Position numbers and translations under genes: made by a program
Source of the DNA: Bacillota bacterium
Lineage (GTDB): Bacteria > Bacillota > Clostridia > Oscillospirales > CAG-382
DNA: 64,000 bases
Direction of reading: 5' to 3'
Assembly: GCA_029550965.1 (NCBI GenBank)
Contig: JAKPGJ010000049.1
Coordinates: 1-64,000 of the forward strand
In this document: positions 25,064-34,972 of the stretch, one piece after another
Layout: each line of letters starts with the position of its first letter
Position numbering within the stretch: position 1 is the stretch's first letter
Notes under the pieces: model-generated
The model's database searches: none
Seen by the model: only the letters and a program-made list of their open reading frames with translations
What the model was told of the DNA's origin: nothing

Positions 25064-25092
25064 ATTATACTTTATTTTATCGCATTTTATCG
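25064..25092 (-). promoter_or_regulatory. Likely promoter of the rfbA-luxC operon
   Basis: A perfect TATAAT (25064-25069, minus strand) lies 42 bases before the rfbA start in an AT-rich leader. The -35 at 17-base spacing is only GATAAA, so the promoter may be weak or need an activator. Confidence 0.5.
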
Positions 25093-25146
25093 CGCCGCTC
25101 AATACTTTTTTAAAAATTTTATTTATCTTTTACATTACTTTTAAAT

Positions 25147-26661
25147 TTATATTTCTCTTCTAAAAACCGTCCGCAGGAAGTAGGCGCGCAGATCGGAGAG
25201 GAACTCTCTTTCAAACAAAAGCGTCGTAATCAGAATATACAGCGCGCTGAGCAGCATCGCGGCAGCCGCGGCGGTCAGCCAGTTGACGACGCTTGGCGTT
25301 TCGATCGGGAAATAAACGCTTGCCAGATATGCCGCGAAAATGCCGGCCGCGGAAATCGCAAGATGCTTGTACATCTTCTCGGTCTGCAGATACGGAACCA
25401 GTCGTTTGATTTTATAGTGCTGGTAGATAAAGTTTGCGGCATAGAACACGATTAAACCCGTGATAATCAGCGTGTAATCAATCGCACCCAGCGCGAAGGA
25501 AAGCGCGATCGAAACGACCGCGGTGACCACCGGCTGCGCCCAGGTTTCCCGAAAGAAGCCGAACGTGGAAACGGCGATATTATAGGGGATCCGGTAAACG
25601 GAAACCATGCTGTAAACCACGATTAAAACCGCAAGGCTGGCGTTGATGTAATCCGCGTCGTCGACGCTGGACGTATAAAGGGTTACAAAGGGGACGAGCA
25701 GATACATCGTGCACATATACAATAAGGTGTTGAACATGGTAAAGATATACTGAAAGAAGCAGAAAACGCGGTTGATGTTCTTTTGATCCCCGCTGGCAAT
25801 CAGATTGCCGAATCCCGGCGCGAACGACGAATACAGCGCGTTTCCGATTAAGGCCAGCGACGAGGAAACCAGCGTGTAGACGTTGAAGATGCTCGCCTGA
25901 ATAAACTCGCCGTACAGAATCATCATGATGACGGACGGAGAAGCCGCGACCGCGCTGTGCGAAACTTCGTTCGCAAGCGAATAGTTTCTGCCCGGTATTT
26001 TGGATAGTGTTGTGTTCTTTTTTTTCGGTATTTTATCTTTGTAGTATTTCGCAAAACAGCTTTTTAGGTATGCGATTTTCACAATACAGCCGGCAAAGTA
26101 CCAGACAAACATCCAGATAAAGGTCAGCCGCAGATAGATGGTCAGAAACAAAAGCGAATAATAAATTGTCTGCTCGATGAGAGAAGCGATCGAGATGATG
26201 TATTTTCGCTGGTCGGCCGTAAACATTATCCGAAACTTCGCGGTAAACAGAAGGTCAAGAAAGCTCCTGAACCCCAATAATACGAACGAAAGAAATATCA
26301 AAAACGGGCTTATGCCGGAAGTTACGATAAACGCGGTGACGACGGCGCCCGCGAGCATTATGATCAAAAACAGGAACGCGATTCTTTTGAAGAAGTTCTC
26401 GGCCGCGGATAGCTTTTCGCCGATTTCCTGATAGTTGTTCTCGGCGACCGGCTTATAAAGCGAAAAGACCGCGGCGGTGCTCGCGCCCGCTTGAAGCAGG
26501 AGCATAATGTTAAGGATTTGGGTGATGGTCGCGGAAAGCCCGTTTACCTCGGAGCCGTAATATAGCAAAATCATTCTTGGCGCGAAAAATCCAAGAATAA
26601 TGGTTGCCGTATAAAACGCGATGTCCCATATAAAGTTTTTGATGGCTGAACTGCTTCTCAT
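25147..26661 (-). CDS. Polysaccharide flippase (MOP superfamily, Wzx-like)
   Basis: The 504-residue protein is almost entirely hydrophobic, with about 12-14 membrane segments and no signal peptide. It is in the size range of Wzx/MATE-like lipid-linked oligosaccharide exporters. It has its own consensus promoter at 26702-26730 and precedes rfbA by 124 bases, so it appears as a separate transcript serving the same locus. No glycosyltransferase or polymerase gene lies next to it in the window, so the substrate is not identifiable. It differs from the SpoVB-like protein at 34938. Confidence 0.85.
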   Translation of the reverse strand: MRSSSAIKNFIWDIAFYTATIILGFFAPRMILLYYGSEVNGLSATITQILNIMLLLQAGASTAAVFSLYKPVAENNYQEIGEKLSAAENFFKRIAFLFLIIMLAGAVVTAFIVTSGISPFLIFLSFVLLGFRSFLDLLFTAKFRIMFTADQRKYIISIASLIEQTIYYSLLFLTIYLRLTFIWMFVWYFAGCIVKIAYLKSCFAKYYKDKIPKKKNTTLSKIPGRNYSLANEVSHSAVAASPSVIMMILYGEFIQASIFNVYTLVSSSLALIGNALYSSFAPGFGNLIASGDQKNINRVFCFFQYIFTMFNTLLYMCTMYLLVPFVTLYTSSVDDADYINASLAVLIVVYSMVSVYRIPYNIAVSTFGFFRETWAQPVVTAVVSIALSFALGAIDYTLIITGLIVFYAANFIYQHYKIKRLVPYLQTEKMYKHLAISAAGIFAAYLASVYFPIETPSVVNWLTAAAAAMLLSALYILITTLLFEREFLSDLRAYFLRTVFRREI

Positions 26662-26701
26662 TGATTGTTCCTTTATCGCAAACCGTAATGTGAACTATTA
26701 G

Positions 26702-26730
26702 AGTATAGCACAAATATAACCGCCGGTCAA
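26702..26730 (-). promoter_or_regulatory. Sigma-A-type promoter for the flippase gene
   Basis: TTGACC (26725-26730) and TATACT (26702-26707) on the minus strand are 17 bases apart, about 40 bases before the start codon. Confidence 0.72.
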
Positions 26731-26787
26731 TCGAATTGATGCATCGGAACTGTTACGGTTTTTTATCCTTATTTTTGCAAAACGAAC

Positions 26788-26810
26788 GGCTGCCTGAAAG
26801 TCAGGCAGCC
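26788..26810 (-). terminator. GC-rich hairpin after groEL
   Basis: A perfect 10-bp stem GGCTGCCTGA / TCAGGCAGCC with a three-base loop lies 17 bases after the groEL stop. The better T run (ATTTTTT) follows on the plus strand; on the minus strand it is only GTTCGTTTTG. It probably still ends the groESL transcript. Confidence 0.65.
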
Positions 26811-26827
26811 ATTTTTTGCTTTTTATA

Positions 26828-28492
<1,665 letters not shown>

Positions 28493-28638
28493 TTATTACG
28501 AACGGTAAACGGTATATGGAATTGTATTTCAAAAAAATACATCAGATGCCCCGCAATAGGACAGCTGAGTCTTGCGAGGTTGAAATCATCCAAATCCCTT
28601 GAAATCATCTAACCAACATATTCGTTTCGCTATTTTTT

Positions 28639-28938
<300 letters not shown>

Positions 28939-28967
28939 TTAATAGAAACTTATTATTTTTCTGGTAT

Positions 28968-28996
28968 ATTTTACTTATATTTGTTAAAAATGTCAA
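28968..28996 (-). promoter_or_regulatory. Sigma-A promoter of groESL
   Basis: TTGACA (28991-28996) and TAAAAT (28968-28973) are 17 bases apart on the minus strand, a near-perfect housekeeping promoter upstream of groES. Confidence 0.85.
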
Positions 28997-29016
28997 CTAC
29001 CATTTATTAATTTTTT

Positions 29017-30144
29017 TCACGTCTTAAAATACTGGTAAAATCCGCATTTTATCATACCGTTGTAGAGTTTTCTGACTTTATCGGCCCGTTTTCCGTAATA
29101 CTTTTCGAACTCCTCGTCCGCGCTGATTATATATTTTTGCCAGCGCGGAATTTTTTCCAAAAATTTCTCACCCATCAATTTCGCCAGTTCCCGCGCGCTC
29201 ATCTGGTCGCCCATGCGCTCGCCGTAAGGCGGGTTTGTGACAATGGTTCCCCTGGCGTCCGGATACGGCGGTTCGAAGTTTTTGATGTCGCGGACCGCGA
29301 AATGGATAAAATCCATCCCGGCGCGGGACGCGTTATTTTTGGATATTTCGACGCACTTCGGGTCTATGTCGTAGCCGAATATCTCGGTGTACGGCGGGGT
29401 TACAGCGGTGCGGGCTTTTTCGCGCGCGTTTTGCCACGACGCCTTATGAACAAACGGAAACTGCTCGGCGGCGAAACTGCGGTTCAATCCGGGAGCAGTG
29501 TTTGTGACCAAAAGAGCCGCTTCAATCGCGATCGTGCCGGAGCCGCACATCGGGTCCACGAGGATAACATTTTCCCTCGGCCGCGACAGGGTTACCATCG
29601 CCGCCGCCAGGGTTTCGCGCAGGGGCGCCAAATTCTCCTCTTTGCGGTAGCCGCGCTTGTGCAGGGTTTCTCCGGTCGTGTCAATCATAAGAGCGGCTTT
29701 ATTATTCAAAATAAAAAACTCTATTTGATATTTTATTCCGTTTTCCGGAAATTGTTTCATTTTATACACATTTGAAAGCCGGTCGATCACCGCTTTTTTT
29801 ATGATCTTTTGGCAGTCGGGAATCGAAAACAGCTTGGATTTGATCGAGTGGCCTTTTACGGGGAAAGCGTCGTTCCTGCCGATAAAGTTTTCCCACGGCA
29901 GCGCCTTTGTCCCCTGATACAAGTCCTCGAAGGTAAGCGCCGTGAAATCGCCCAGCTTGATCAGCACCCGCTCGGCGTACCGGAAGAATACGTTGCAGTC
30001 CGCAACGCAGTCGCCCGCTTTTTCGTCCGGCGCCGTAAAGGTCACCCTGCCGTCGATGGTTTCGATTCTTTTATATCCCAACCGGTCGATATCCTCGCCC
30101 ACGAACTTTTCAAGCCCGAACAGGCAGGTAGCAACAAAATCCAT
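29017..30144 (-). CDS. THUMP-domain class I rRNA (guanine-N2)-methyltransferase, RlmL N-terminal type
   Basis: GGAG six bases before the ATG at 30144 sets the start, giving 375 residues (MDFVATCLFGLEKFVGEDI). The N-terminal ~150 residues are the THUMP RNA-binding region. The SAM-binding core has VDPMCGSGTIAIEAAL near 205-220, GYDIDPKCVEISKNNA, and the catalytic TNPPYGERM near 300-308. This is the YpsC/RlmL-N family that modifies a 23S rRNA guanine; the exact base is inferred from homologues. A bidirectional terminator separates it from hpf, and no strong promoter is evident in the short gap. Confidence 0.9.
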   Translation of the reverse strand: MDFVATCLFGLEKFVGEDIDRLGYKRIETIDGRVTFTAPDEKAGDCVADCNVFFRYAERVLIKLGDFTALTFEDLYQGTKALPWENFIGRNDAFPVKGHSIKSKLFSIPDCQKIIKKAVIDRLSNVYKMKQFPENGIKYQIEFFILNNKAALMIDTTGETLHKRGYRKEENLAPLRETLAAAMVTLSRPRENVILVDPMCGSGTIAIEAALLVTNTAPGLNRSFAAEQFPFVHKASWQNAREKARTAVTPPYTEIFGYDIDPKCVEISKNNASRAGMDFIHFAVRDIKNFEPPYPDARGTIVTNPPYGERMGDQMSARELAKLMGEKFLEKIPRWQKYIISADEEFEKYYGKRADKVRKLYNGMIKCGFYQYFKT

Positions 30145-30168
30145 AACAATCTCCAAATATATTCACGA

Positions 30169-30194
30169 AAAATGCGGCTATATAGCCGCATTTT
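30169..30194. terminator. Bidirectional palindromic terminator after hpf
   Basis: AAAAT-GCGGCTAT-ATAGCCGC-ATTTT is a perfect 26-base palindrome with A and T tails on both sides. It lies 30 bases after the hpf stop and just before the rRNA methyltransferase gene. Confidence 0.8.
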
Positions 30195-30223
30195 ATAGGA
30201 TAGCGATTAAAAATCAAATTCCT

Positions 30224-30745
30224 TTAATCCAGCGGTTCGATCAAACCGTAATCGTTCTCTTTCCGTTTGTAGACGACGTTCAAATTGCCCGTCTCGGCGT
30301 TTTTGAAAAGGAAAAACGAGTGCGACAGCAGATTCATCTGCAGGATTGCCTCTTCAACCGTCATGGGGATGATGTCGAACTTCTTGACCTTGCTGATCTT
30401 TAACTCGTCCTCAACCTCTGTTTTCTCTTCCGGAGTAAAGGTGTCTTTTTTGATGTAAATCTTTTTCTCGAGTCTGGTGCGGTTCTTTCTGATCTGACGC
30501 TCGATGACGTCCACCGCTCTTTCGAGCGCGCTCAAATAATCGCGGTCAACTTCCTCGGCTCTGAAAATCGCACCGTTGCGGTTAATGGTAAGTTCTACCC
30601 TTTCGCCATTTTTCTGAGAAGCCAAAGTAACCGCCACTTCGGTATCCTCAGGGAAAAACTTGTCGAGCTTTTTCAGCTTCTTCTGAAGCCACGCTTTTAC
30701 TTCGTCGTTCACGGTAAACTTTCTTGCGATAATCCTGGTAGTCAT
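30224..30745 (-). CDS. hpf: Ribosome hibernation-promoting factor, long form
   Basis: The 173-residue protein joins the N-terminal RaiA/HPF domain (ARKFTVNDEVKAWLQKKLKKLDKFF, 7-31) to the C-terminal dimerisation domain, recognisable by VKKFDIIPMTVEEAILQMNLLSHSFFLFKN and NVVYKRKENDYGLIEP. Long HPF alone dimerises 70S ribosomes into inactive 100S particles in stationary phase. It has its own consensus promoter (30794-30822) and a terminator, so it is a single-gene unit. Confidence 0.97.
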   Translation of the reverse strand: MTTRIIARKFTVNDEVKAWLQKKLKKLDKFFPEDTEVAVTLASQKNGERVELTINRNGAIFRAEEVDRDYLSALERAVDVIERQIRKNRTRLEKKIYIKKDTFTPEEKTEVEDELKISKVKKFDIIPMTVEEAILQMNLLSHSFFLFKNAETGNLNVVYKRKENDYGLIEPLD

Positions 30746-30793
30746 AACCGTTTCTCCTTTGCTATTTGATGTTAGGGTACCTACCTTACTTGT

Positions 30794-30822
30794 ATTTTAA
30801 CATAACTTACCATGCATGTCAA
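30794..30822 (-). promoter_or_regulatory. Sigma-A promoter of hpf
   Basis: TTGACA (30817-30822) and TAAAAT (30794-30799) are 17 bases apart on the minus strand. The -35 lies within a few bases of the fumarase stop codon. Confidence 0.82.
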
Positions 30823-30825
30823 GTT

Positions 30826-31662
30826 TTATAGAATTATGTCCGCGTGTCGTGTCACATGGCAGGAAATGTTGACCGCCACCGGCAGCGACGCGATATGCGT
30901 CGGGTAGCTCTCGATGTTGACGCCGAGCGCGGTGGTCCTTCCCCCCAGCCCCTGCGCGCCGATGCCGGTATTGTTGACCGCTTCGAGTATCTTTTCGGCA
31001 AGCCGATTGTGCCTTCCGTTGTCGCTGCCGATGGGACGCGCCAGCGCCTTTTTCGCCAGCACGCAGGAGTAGTCGAAGGTTCCGCCGAGACCGACCCCGA
31101 TGACAATCGGCGGACAGGGGTTGGCGCCGGCGAGCCTTACGGTTTCGACCACGAAATCGACGATGTCTTTCTCGGTCGCGGAGGGCGCGAACATCTTTTG
31201 CCTGCTCATGTTCTCGCTGCCAAAGCCTTTGGGCAGGGCCGTCAGCTTTATCCGGTCTCCGGCGACCAGTTCCGTATATAGTATAGCCGGGGTGTTGTCG
31301 TCGGTATTCACCCGCTCGATGGGATCGTTGACGACCGATTTGCGCAGATACCCCTCCCGGTAAGCCTGACGCACGCCTTCGTTGACCGCGTCGCGGAAAA
31401 GACCGCCCGTGATAGACACTTCCTGACCGATTTCGGCAAAAACCACCGCCATTCCCGTATCCTGACAGATCGGAATGTCGTCGTTGCGCGCGATGTCGGC
31501 GTTCTCCTCGAGCAGGCAGAGTATGTTCTTCGCGGTTCCGTTGTCTTCCTGCTCTTTGTATTCGCGGATTTTCCTGAGCACGTCGTCCGGCAGAACATAG
31601 TTTGCCTTTATAAAAAGCTGCCTGACCGCAGCGGTGATTTCTGAAACGTCAACGGTTCTCAT
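30826..31662 (-). CDS. Fumarate hydratase, class I, alpha subunit (TtdA/FumA-N type)
   Basis: TAAGGAAGG before the ATG at 31662 sets the start, giving 278 residues beginning MRTVDVSEITAAVRQLF. The family's cluster-ligand and core motifs are present: DIPICQDTGMAVVF near 62-75, CPPIVIGVGLGGTFDYS, and ARPIGSDNGRHNRLAEK. This subunit binds the labile 4Fe-4S cluster and, with a beta subunit, interconverts fumarate and malate (or dehydrates tartrate). The beta gene normally follows immediately, but here the next gene is hpf on its own promoter, so the partner must be elsewhere or lost. Confidence 0.9.
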   Translation of the reverse strand: MRTVDVSEITAAVRQLFIKANYVLPDDVLRKIREYKEQEDNGTAKNILCLLEENADIARNDDIPICQDTGMAVVFAEIGQEVSITGGLFRDAVNEGVRQAYREGYLRKSVVNDPIERVNTDDNTPAILYTELVAGDRIKLTALPKGFGSENMSRQKMFAPSATEKDIVDFVVETVRLAGANPCPPIVIGVGLGGTFDYSCVLAKKALARPIGSDNGRHNRLAEKILEAVNNTGIGAQGLGGRTTALGVNIESYPTHIASLPVAVNISCHVTRHADIIL

Positions 31663-31703
31663 ATTGCCTTCCTTATGTCGTTTGAATTTTTGCTTATTCA
31701 TAA

Positions 31704-31728
31704 CAAAAAGGGTGATTTTCATCACCCT
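31704..31728 (-). terminator. Terminator after the yabR-like gene
   Basis: On the minus strand AGGGTGAT-GAAA-ATCACCCT, a stem closed by a stable GAAA tetraloop, is followed by five T residues. It ends the divIC-yabR transcript and lies 42 bases before the fumarase start. Confidence 0.85.
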
Positions 31729-31733
31729 GTTAT

Positions 31734-32150
31734 TTATTGTCTGTGTCCTCTTTTATAGCCGGCGCCGCGCTTTGCCTGCATGCCTTTTTTCAGGTCGGAC
31801 ATTTTTTCCTCGCTGATAAGTTTAAATCTGTGCATCATGTCCTCAAAATCCTTCGGAGCCATTTCGCGCTTCGCAAAGTAGTCCGCCGGCGAGCCGACGT
31901 TCTCTTTCTTTTTGAGTTCGTCCGCCCGTCTGATGGAAAGAGCGATCCTGCCCTTCTCGTCCACAGAGAGTACGACAACCTCGACCTCCTGATCGAGTTT
32001 TAAATACGCGTTGATATCGCTGACAAAATCTTTGGAAATTTCGGATATGTGGACCAATCCGGCTTTTCCGTCCTCGAGTTTGACAAAAGCGCCGAACTTT
32101 GTGATTCCGGACACTTTTCCTTTGACTACCTTGCCGACTTCTAACTGCAT
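31734..32150 (-). CDS. yabR: S1-domain RNA-binding protein, YabR-like
   Basis: The 138-residue protein has one S1 domain at its N-terminus (VGKVVKGKVSGITKFGAFVKLEDGKAGLVHISEIS, about 5-39). A charged tail follows, ending KKGMQAKRGAGYKRGHRQ, which is typical of YabR in Firmicutes. It follows divIC at the end of the yab cluster and is closed by a GNRA-loop terminator. Its RNA target is not known. Confidence 0.9.
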   Translation of the reverse strand: MQLEVGKVVKGKVSGITKFGAFVKLEDGKAGLVHISEISKDFVSDINAYLKLDQEVEVVVLSVDEKGRIALSIRRADELKKKENVGSPADYFAKREMAPKDFEDMMHRFKLISEEKMSDLKKGMQAKRGAGYKRGHRQ

Positions 32151-32186
32151 AAAAAATTAGGTTTCCTCCGTTATGCTATCATGAAT

Positions 32187-32471
32187 TTAATTTGGTATAT
32201 TATTATGAAAAATGATCTCGTTTGGTTTGCGAAATCCGAACTTCTCTCTTGCGACCCTTTCAATGTACTCGTCGGTCAACGGCGTATCAAGGCGCATCTG
32301 GATTTCTTTTATATTATCTTCGACTTCAGCAATTTCCGCGTCAAGCGCCGCTTTTCGATCTTTGAGTTCTTTTAGTTCAAACTGCATGTTGATAACGGAG
32401 GCGATCAGAAAAAGAATAATAACAGCAAAAGCAAATTTCACAATCGTGTTGCTTCTGTAATGCTTGCTCAT
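32187..32471 (-). CDS. divIC: Septum formation initiator DivIC/FtsL family protein
   Basis: The 94-residue protein has a short cytoplasmic N-terminus, one membrane helix (about 12-30, VKFAFAVIILFLIASVINM), a coiled coil (FELKELKDRKAALDAEIAEVEDNIKEIQ), and the short C-terminal motif ERVAREKFGFRKPNEI. This is the DivIC layout. It joins the FtsL-DivIB complex at the division septum. Position after yabQ and before yabR agrees with Bacillus gene order. Confidence 0.92.
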   Translation of the reverse strand: MSKHYRSNTIVKFAFAVIILFLIASVINMQFELKELKDRKAALDAEIAEVEDNIKEIQMRLDTPLTDEYIERVAREKFGFRKPNEIIFHNNIPN

Positions 32472-32555
32472 TATAACTCCTTTCCTTTCTTTTAAACGGA
32501 ACCGTTCCGTTCTGCCCTTGCTGCACCGCAGTCAGAAGTCAGCAATATAAAAAGA

Positions 32556-33002
32556 TTATGTTCTTAAGAGTCCAAAGCCTTTTCCGGCTCTTTTGATGTA
32601 GACGGCGCATCTTGCGTAGGTGAAAATCTGTTTATAGCAGTTGTAAACTGCAGTCGCGATTCTGTTTCTTACTTTTTTCAATATCGGCGAGACAATCGAA
32701 TAGACCTTTTCGCACACCGCTTTCGTAAATTGGCCGGCCGTAAAATAGTATATGCAGAAACCGCCGATGCTGCCCAGGAAAGCGTAGGCGCGCATCATTC
32801 CGAACGAATAGTTGTAAAACAATATCATGAACGATACCGCGCATATCAGGCAGAATGCCAAATCCTCAAAGAAAATGACGATTTTGTTCCGCAGAAAAAA
32901 CATTCTGGACACTCTGAAGCAGTCGTAAATCAATCCGAGTACGGCGCCGTTTACAATCGAGGCAAAAAACAGGATAAAGTGCAGCCCGTAATCTGTCTCC
33001 AT
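32556..33002 (-). CDS. yabQ: Spore cortex biosynthesis protein YabQ
   Basis: The 148-residue protein has about four membrane segments in its first 100 residues (LHFILFFASIVNGAVLGLIYDCFRV is the family's opening). A basic C-terminal tail follows. YabQ homologues are needed for spore cortex formation and sit in the mother-cell membrane. The ATG directly follows the yabP stop (TAAATG), so both are expressed from the sigma-E-like promoter upstream of yabP. Confidence 0.9.
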   Translation of the reverse strand: METDYGLHFILFFASIVNGAVLGLIYDCFRVSRMFFLRNKIVIFFEDLAFCLICAVSFMILFYNYSFGMMRAYAFLGSIGGFCIYYFTAGQFTKAVCEKVYSIVSPILKKVRNRIATAVYNCYKQIFTYARCAVYIKRAGKGFGLLRT

Positions 33003-33272
33003 TTACTTAATAAACCTGCCCAACAGAGATTTTTTCTTCGTGTTCTGCTCGAAATATACGACCGCGTCAATCATGCCGGAGATTACGACCTCTCCTTCCT
33101 GAAGGGAGAGCTTGGTTACAGTCAGGTCGCTGCCGCTCACGTTTAAAAGCTTGTCGCCGATGGAAAGCGTCACCATTGTGTCGTCAAAGCTGACAACCTC
33201 TTCCACCGAAGTAATCGAGATAATCGTGCGGTCGGTCATCGTGACGGTATGTTTCGTGGTGCTGCTGTTCAT
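33003..33272 (-). CDS. yabP: Sporulation protein YabP
   Basis: The 89-residue protein belongs to the YabP/YqfC family of small soluble sporulation proteins. It opens with a strand-rich region (HTVTMTDRTIISITSVEEVVSFDDTMVTL), then a turn and SGSDLTVTKLSLQEGEVVISGMIDAVVY, and ends with a basic tail. It directly precedes yabQ and is preceded by a candidate sigma-E promoter (33316-33344). In Bacillus it is made in the mother cell; its molecular role is unknown. Confidence 0.93.
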   Translation of the reverse strand: MNSSTTKHTVTMTDRTIISITSVEEVVSFDDTMVTLSIGDKLLNVSGSDLTVTKLSLQEGEVVISGMIDAVVYFEQNTKKKSLLGRFIK

Positions 33273-33315
33273 ATATACTCTCCTCTCAAACGAAAAAAAG
33301 CTATCCGATCGTTAC

Positions 33316-33344
33316 ATTATATGAGAAGGAGAAAATATATATGC
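33316..33344 (-). promoter_or_regulatory. Candidate sigma-E (mother-cell) promoter of yabP-yabQ
   Basis: On the minus strand GCATATA (33338-33344) and CATATAAT (33316-33323) are separated by 14 bases. This closely matches the sigma-E pattern of a KCATATT-type -35 and CATACAAT-type -10. It lies 44 bases before yabP. No TTGACA-type element sits at the matching position. Confidence 0.55.
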
Positions 33345-33364
33345 GGTTTTTATGCTTTTTACGG

Positions 33365-33610
33365 CTAAGATAGTAAAACTTCGTACATTTCAGACGCGTT
33401 CGCCTTTTTAGCGTGTTCGTCGATGGAAAGCACCTTAAACTTTGTCGTGCGGTTTCCGTATTTAATTTCGATAATGTCGCCGATTTTCACTTCGTACGAC
33501 GCCTTGGCGGGTCTGCCGTTTACGGTGACATACGAATTGTCGCAGGCCTCGTTCGCAACTGTCCTGCGCTTGATGATTCTCGAAACCTTTAAGTATTTGT
33601 CTAATCTCAT
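33365..33610 (-). CDS. rqcP: S4-domain RNA-binding protein RqcP (YabO/Hsp15 family)
   Basis: The 81-residue protein is a single S4 domain: MRLDKYLKVSRIIKRRTVANEACD followed by VTVNGRPAKASYEVKIGDIIEIKYG. It matches YabO/RqcP, which in Firmicutes works with RqcH on stalled 50S subunits to add C-terminal alanine tails. It lies between hup and yabP in the conserved order. Confidence 0.95.
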   Translation of the reverse strand: MRLDKYLKVSRIIKRRTVANEACDNSYVTVNGRPAKASYEVKIGDIIEIKYGNRTTKFKVLSIDEHAKKANASEMYEVLLS

Positions 33611-33660
33611 AATTTTTTGTCGTAATACAGTTTACCGGACCAATATAAATATTGATTGAA

Positions 33661-33684
33661 TCGGGGACAGGTTGTCCTGCCCCC
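33661..33684. repeat. GC-rich palindrome in an AT-rich gap, REP-like
   Basis: CGGGGACAGG-TTGT-CCTGCCCCCG forms a 10-position stem with one A-C mismatch, in an otherwise AT-rich interval. Short inverted TTCAA/TTGAA sequences lie to its right (33699-33717). It has no T run directly after it in either direction, so a repeated extragenic palindrome is as likely as a terminator for hup. Confidence 0.45.
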
Positions 33685-33744
33685 GGATGTAATACCAATT
33701 CAACAAAAGAAAATTGAATCAGTATAAAAGCAGTGAAAAGTAAT

Positions 33745-34020
33745 TTACTTATTGACAGCGTCCTTCAAAGATTTTCCTGCTACGAAAGCGGGAACCTTGG
33801 AAGCGGGAATTCTGATTTCTTCCTTTGTCTTGGGGTTGCGGCCGATTCTCTCTGCTCTTTCTTTTACCTTAAAGGAACCAAATCCTGCGATCTGAACCTT
33901 GCCGCCGGTTGCCAACTCGTTCTCAATTGCTGCAAATACTGCGGATACGGCTGCGTCTGCTTCCTTCTTCTTAATATTTGCGCGCTCCGCCACTATTTCA
34001 ACTAAAGTCGCTTTGTTCAT
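33745..34020 (-). CDS. hup: HU family DNA-binding protein
   Basis: The 91-residue protein is a standard [53 protein letters not shown] with the DNA-binding arm (about 45-75), and the helical tail [11 protein letters not shown]. It compacts DNA as a dimer. It has its own strong promoter (34061-34089) and lies between mazG and rqcP, interrupting the Bacillus yabN-yabO order as it does in many Clostridia. Confidence 0.98.
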   Translation of the reverse strand: MNKATLVEIVAERANIKKKEADAAVSAVFAAIENELATGGKVQIAGFGSFKVKERAERIGRNPKTKEEIRIPASKVPAFVAGKSLKDAVNK

Positions 34021-34060
34021 AATGAACTCCTTTCAATATTTAATATCGGTTGGTGCGCTT

Positions 34061-34089
34061 ATTATATCACTATTTTTATCCATAATCAA
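34061..34089 (-). promoter_or_regulatory. Sigma-A promoter of hup
   Basis: TTGATT (34084-34089) and TATAAT (34061-34066) lie 17 bases apart on the minus strand, about 40 bases before the hup start, which has AAAGGAG. Confidence 0.82.
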
Positions 34090-34159
34090 TAGTTAAATTC
34101 ATTTTTTTTGGTTTTTTTTGCGCATTTTCAACGCTTTTATGGCGGTTCTTAAAACATTT

Positions 34160-34972
34160 TTAATGCTTCGATCGCTTCCATAACGCTTCCTTGGTTTCCC
34201 GGTCGGCGGAAGCGATGTCTATCCCCTGTTCGACGGCATTTTTCTCGACTTCGGCGAACCGCTCGATAAACTTTTCGTTCGCTCTGTAAAGCGCTTCTTC
34301 GGCGTCAACCTTGCTCAGCCGCGCCACGTTGACAACGGCCAGCAGAAGGTCGCCGATCTCTTCGCCGATTCTCTCTTTGCTGCCCGTTTTGATGGCTTCC
34401 TCGACCTCGGCGACTTCTTCTTTCACCTTGGTCAGCGCGTCCGCTGAATCGTCGAAATCAAAGCCGATTTTCGCGCCTTTTTCTCCGATTTTATGCGCGC
34501 GCATCAAAGCGGGAAGCGCTGGCGAAATGCTGTTCATCGCCTCGGCGCTTGTTTTGACCTTTTTGGTTTTGTATTTGATCGCGTCCCAGTTTTTGAGCAC
34601 CTCGGCGCTGCCGGATACCGACACGTCGCCGAAAACGTGCGGGTGCCGGATGATCAGCTTTTTGCACAGCTCGTCGATGACGCCGCCGATGTCAAACTGA
34701 GCTTCTTCCTTTGCCATCTGGGCGTGGAATACCACCTGCAGAAGCAGGTCGCCCAGCTCTTCGCGCATTAAGACAAAGTCTTCCCTATCAATCGCTTCGA
34801 TGACTTCGTAGGTTTCTTCGATGAGGTTTTTTCGAATGCTTTTGTGCGTCTGCTCTCTGTCCCAGGAGCAGCCGTTCTCGCTGCGCAAAAGCGCCATTAT
34901 CCTGCACAAATCGTCAAAACCGTAACGTTCTTTGCTTTTAAGCTCCTGAATTTCCGTTATTTCCTTGCTCAT
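34160..34972 (-). CDS. mazG: Nucleoside triphosphate pyrophosphohydrolase MazG
   Basis: The 270-residue protein has the two MazG repeats. The first carries CSWDREQTHKSIRKNLIEETYEVIEAID and REELGDLLLQVVFHA (about 35-85); the second KVKEEVAEVEEAI and IGEEIGDLLLAVVNVARL (about 180-220). Each shows the EExxE...D metal-binding pattern. It hydrolyses NTPs to NMPs as a house-cleaning enzyme. It corresponds to the C-terminal part of YabN without the methyltransferase domain, and starts 35 bases inside the end of the flippase gene. Confidence 0.96.
   Translation of the reverse strand: MSKEITEIQELKSKERYGFDDLCRIMALLRSENGCSWDREQTHKSIRKNLIEETYEVIEAIDREDFVLMREELGDLLLQVVFHAQMAKEEAQFDIGGVIDELCKKLIIRHPHVFGDVSVSGSAEVLKNWDAIKYKTKKVKTSAEAMNSISPALPALMRAHKIGEKGAKIGFDFDDSADALTKVKEEVAEVEEAIKTGSKERIGEEIGDLLLAVVNVARLSKVDAEEALYRANEKFIERFAEVEKNAVEQGIDIASADRETKEALWKRSKH

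Noticed and set aside
28580-28609. Operator made of two TTGAAATCATC copies between groES and groEL
   Set aside because: Two copies 19 bases apart are too little to claim a binding site; noted only as a direct repeat.
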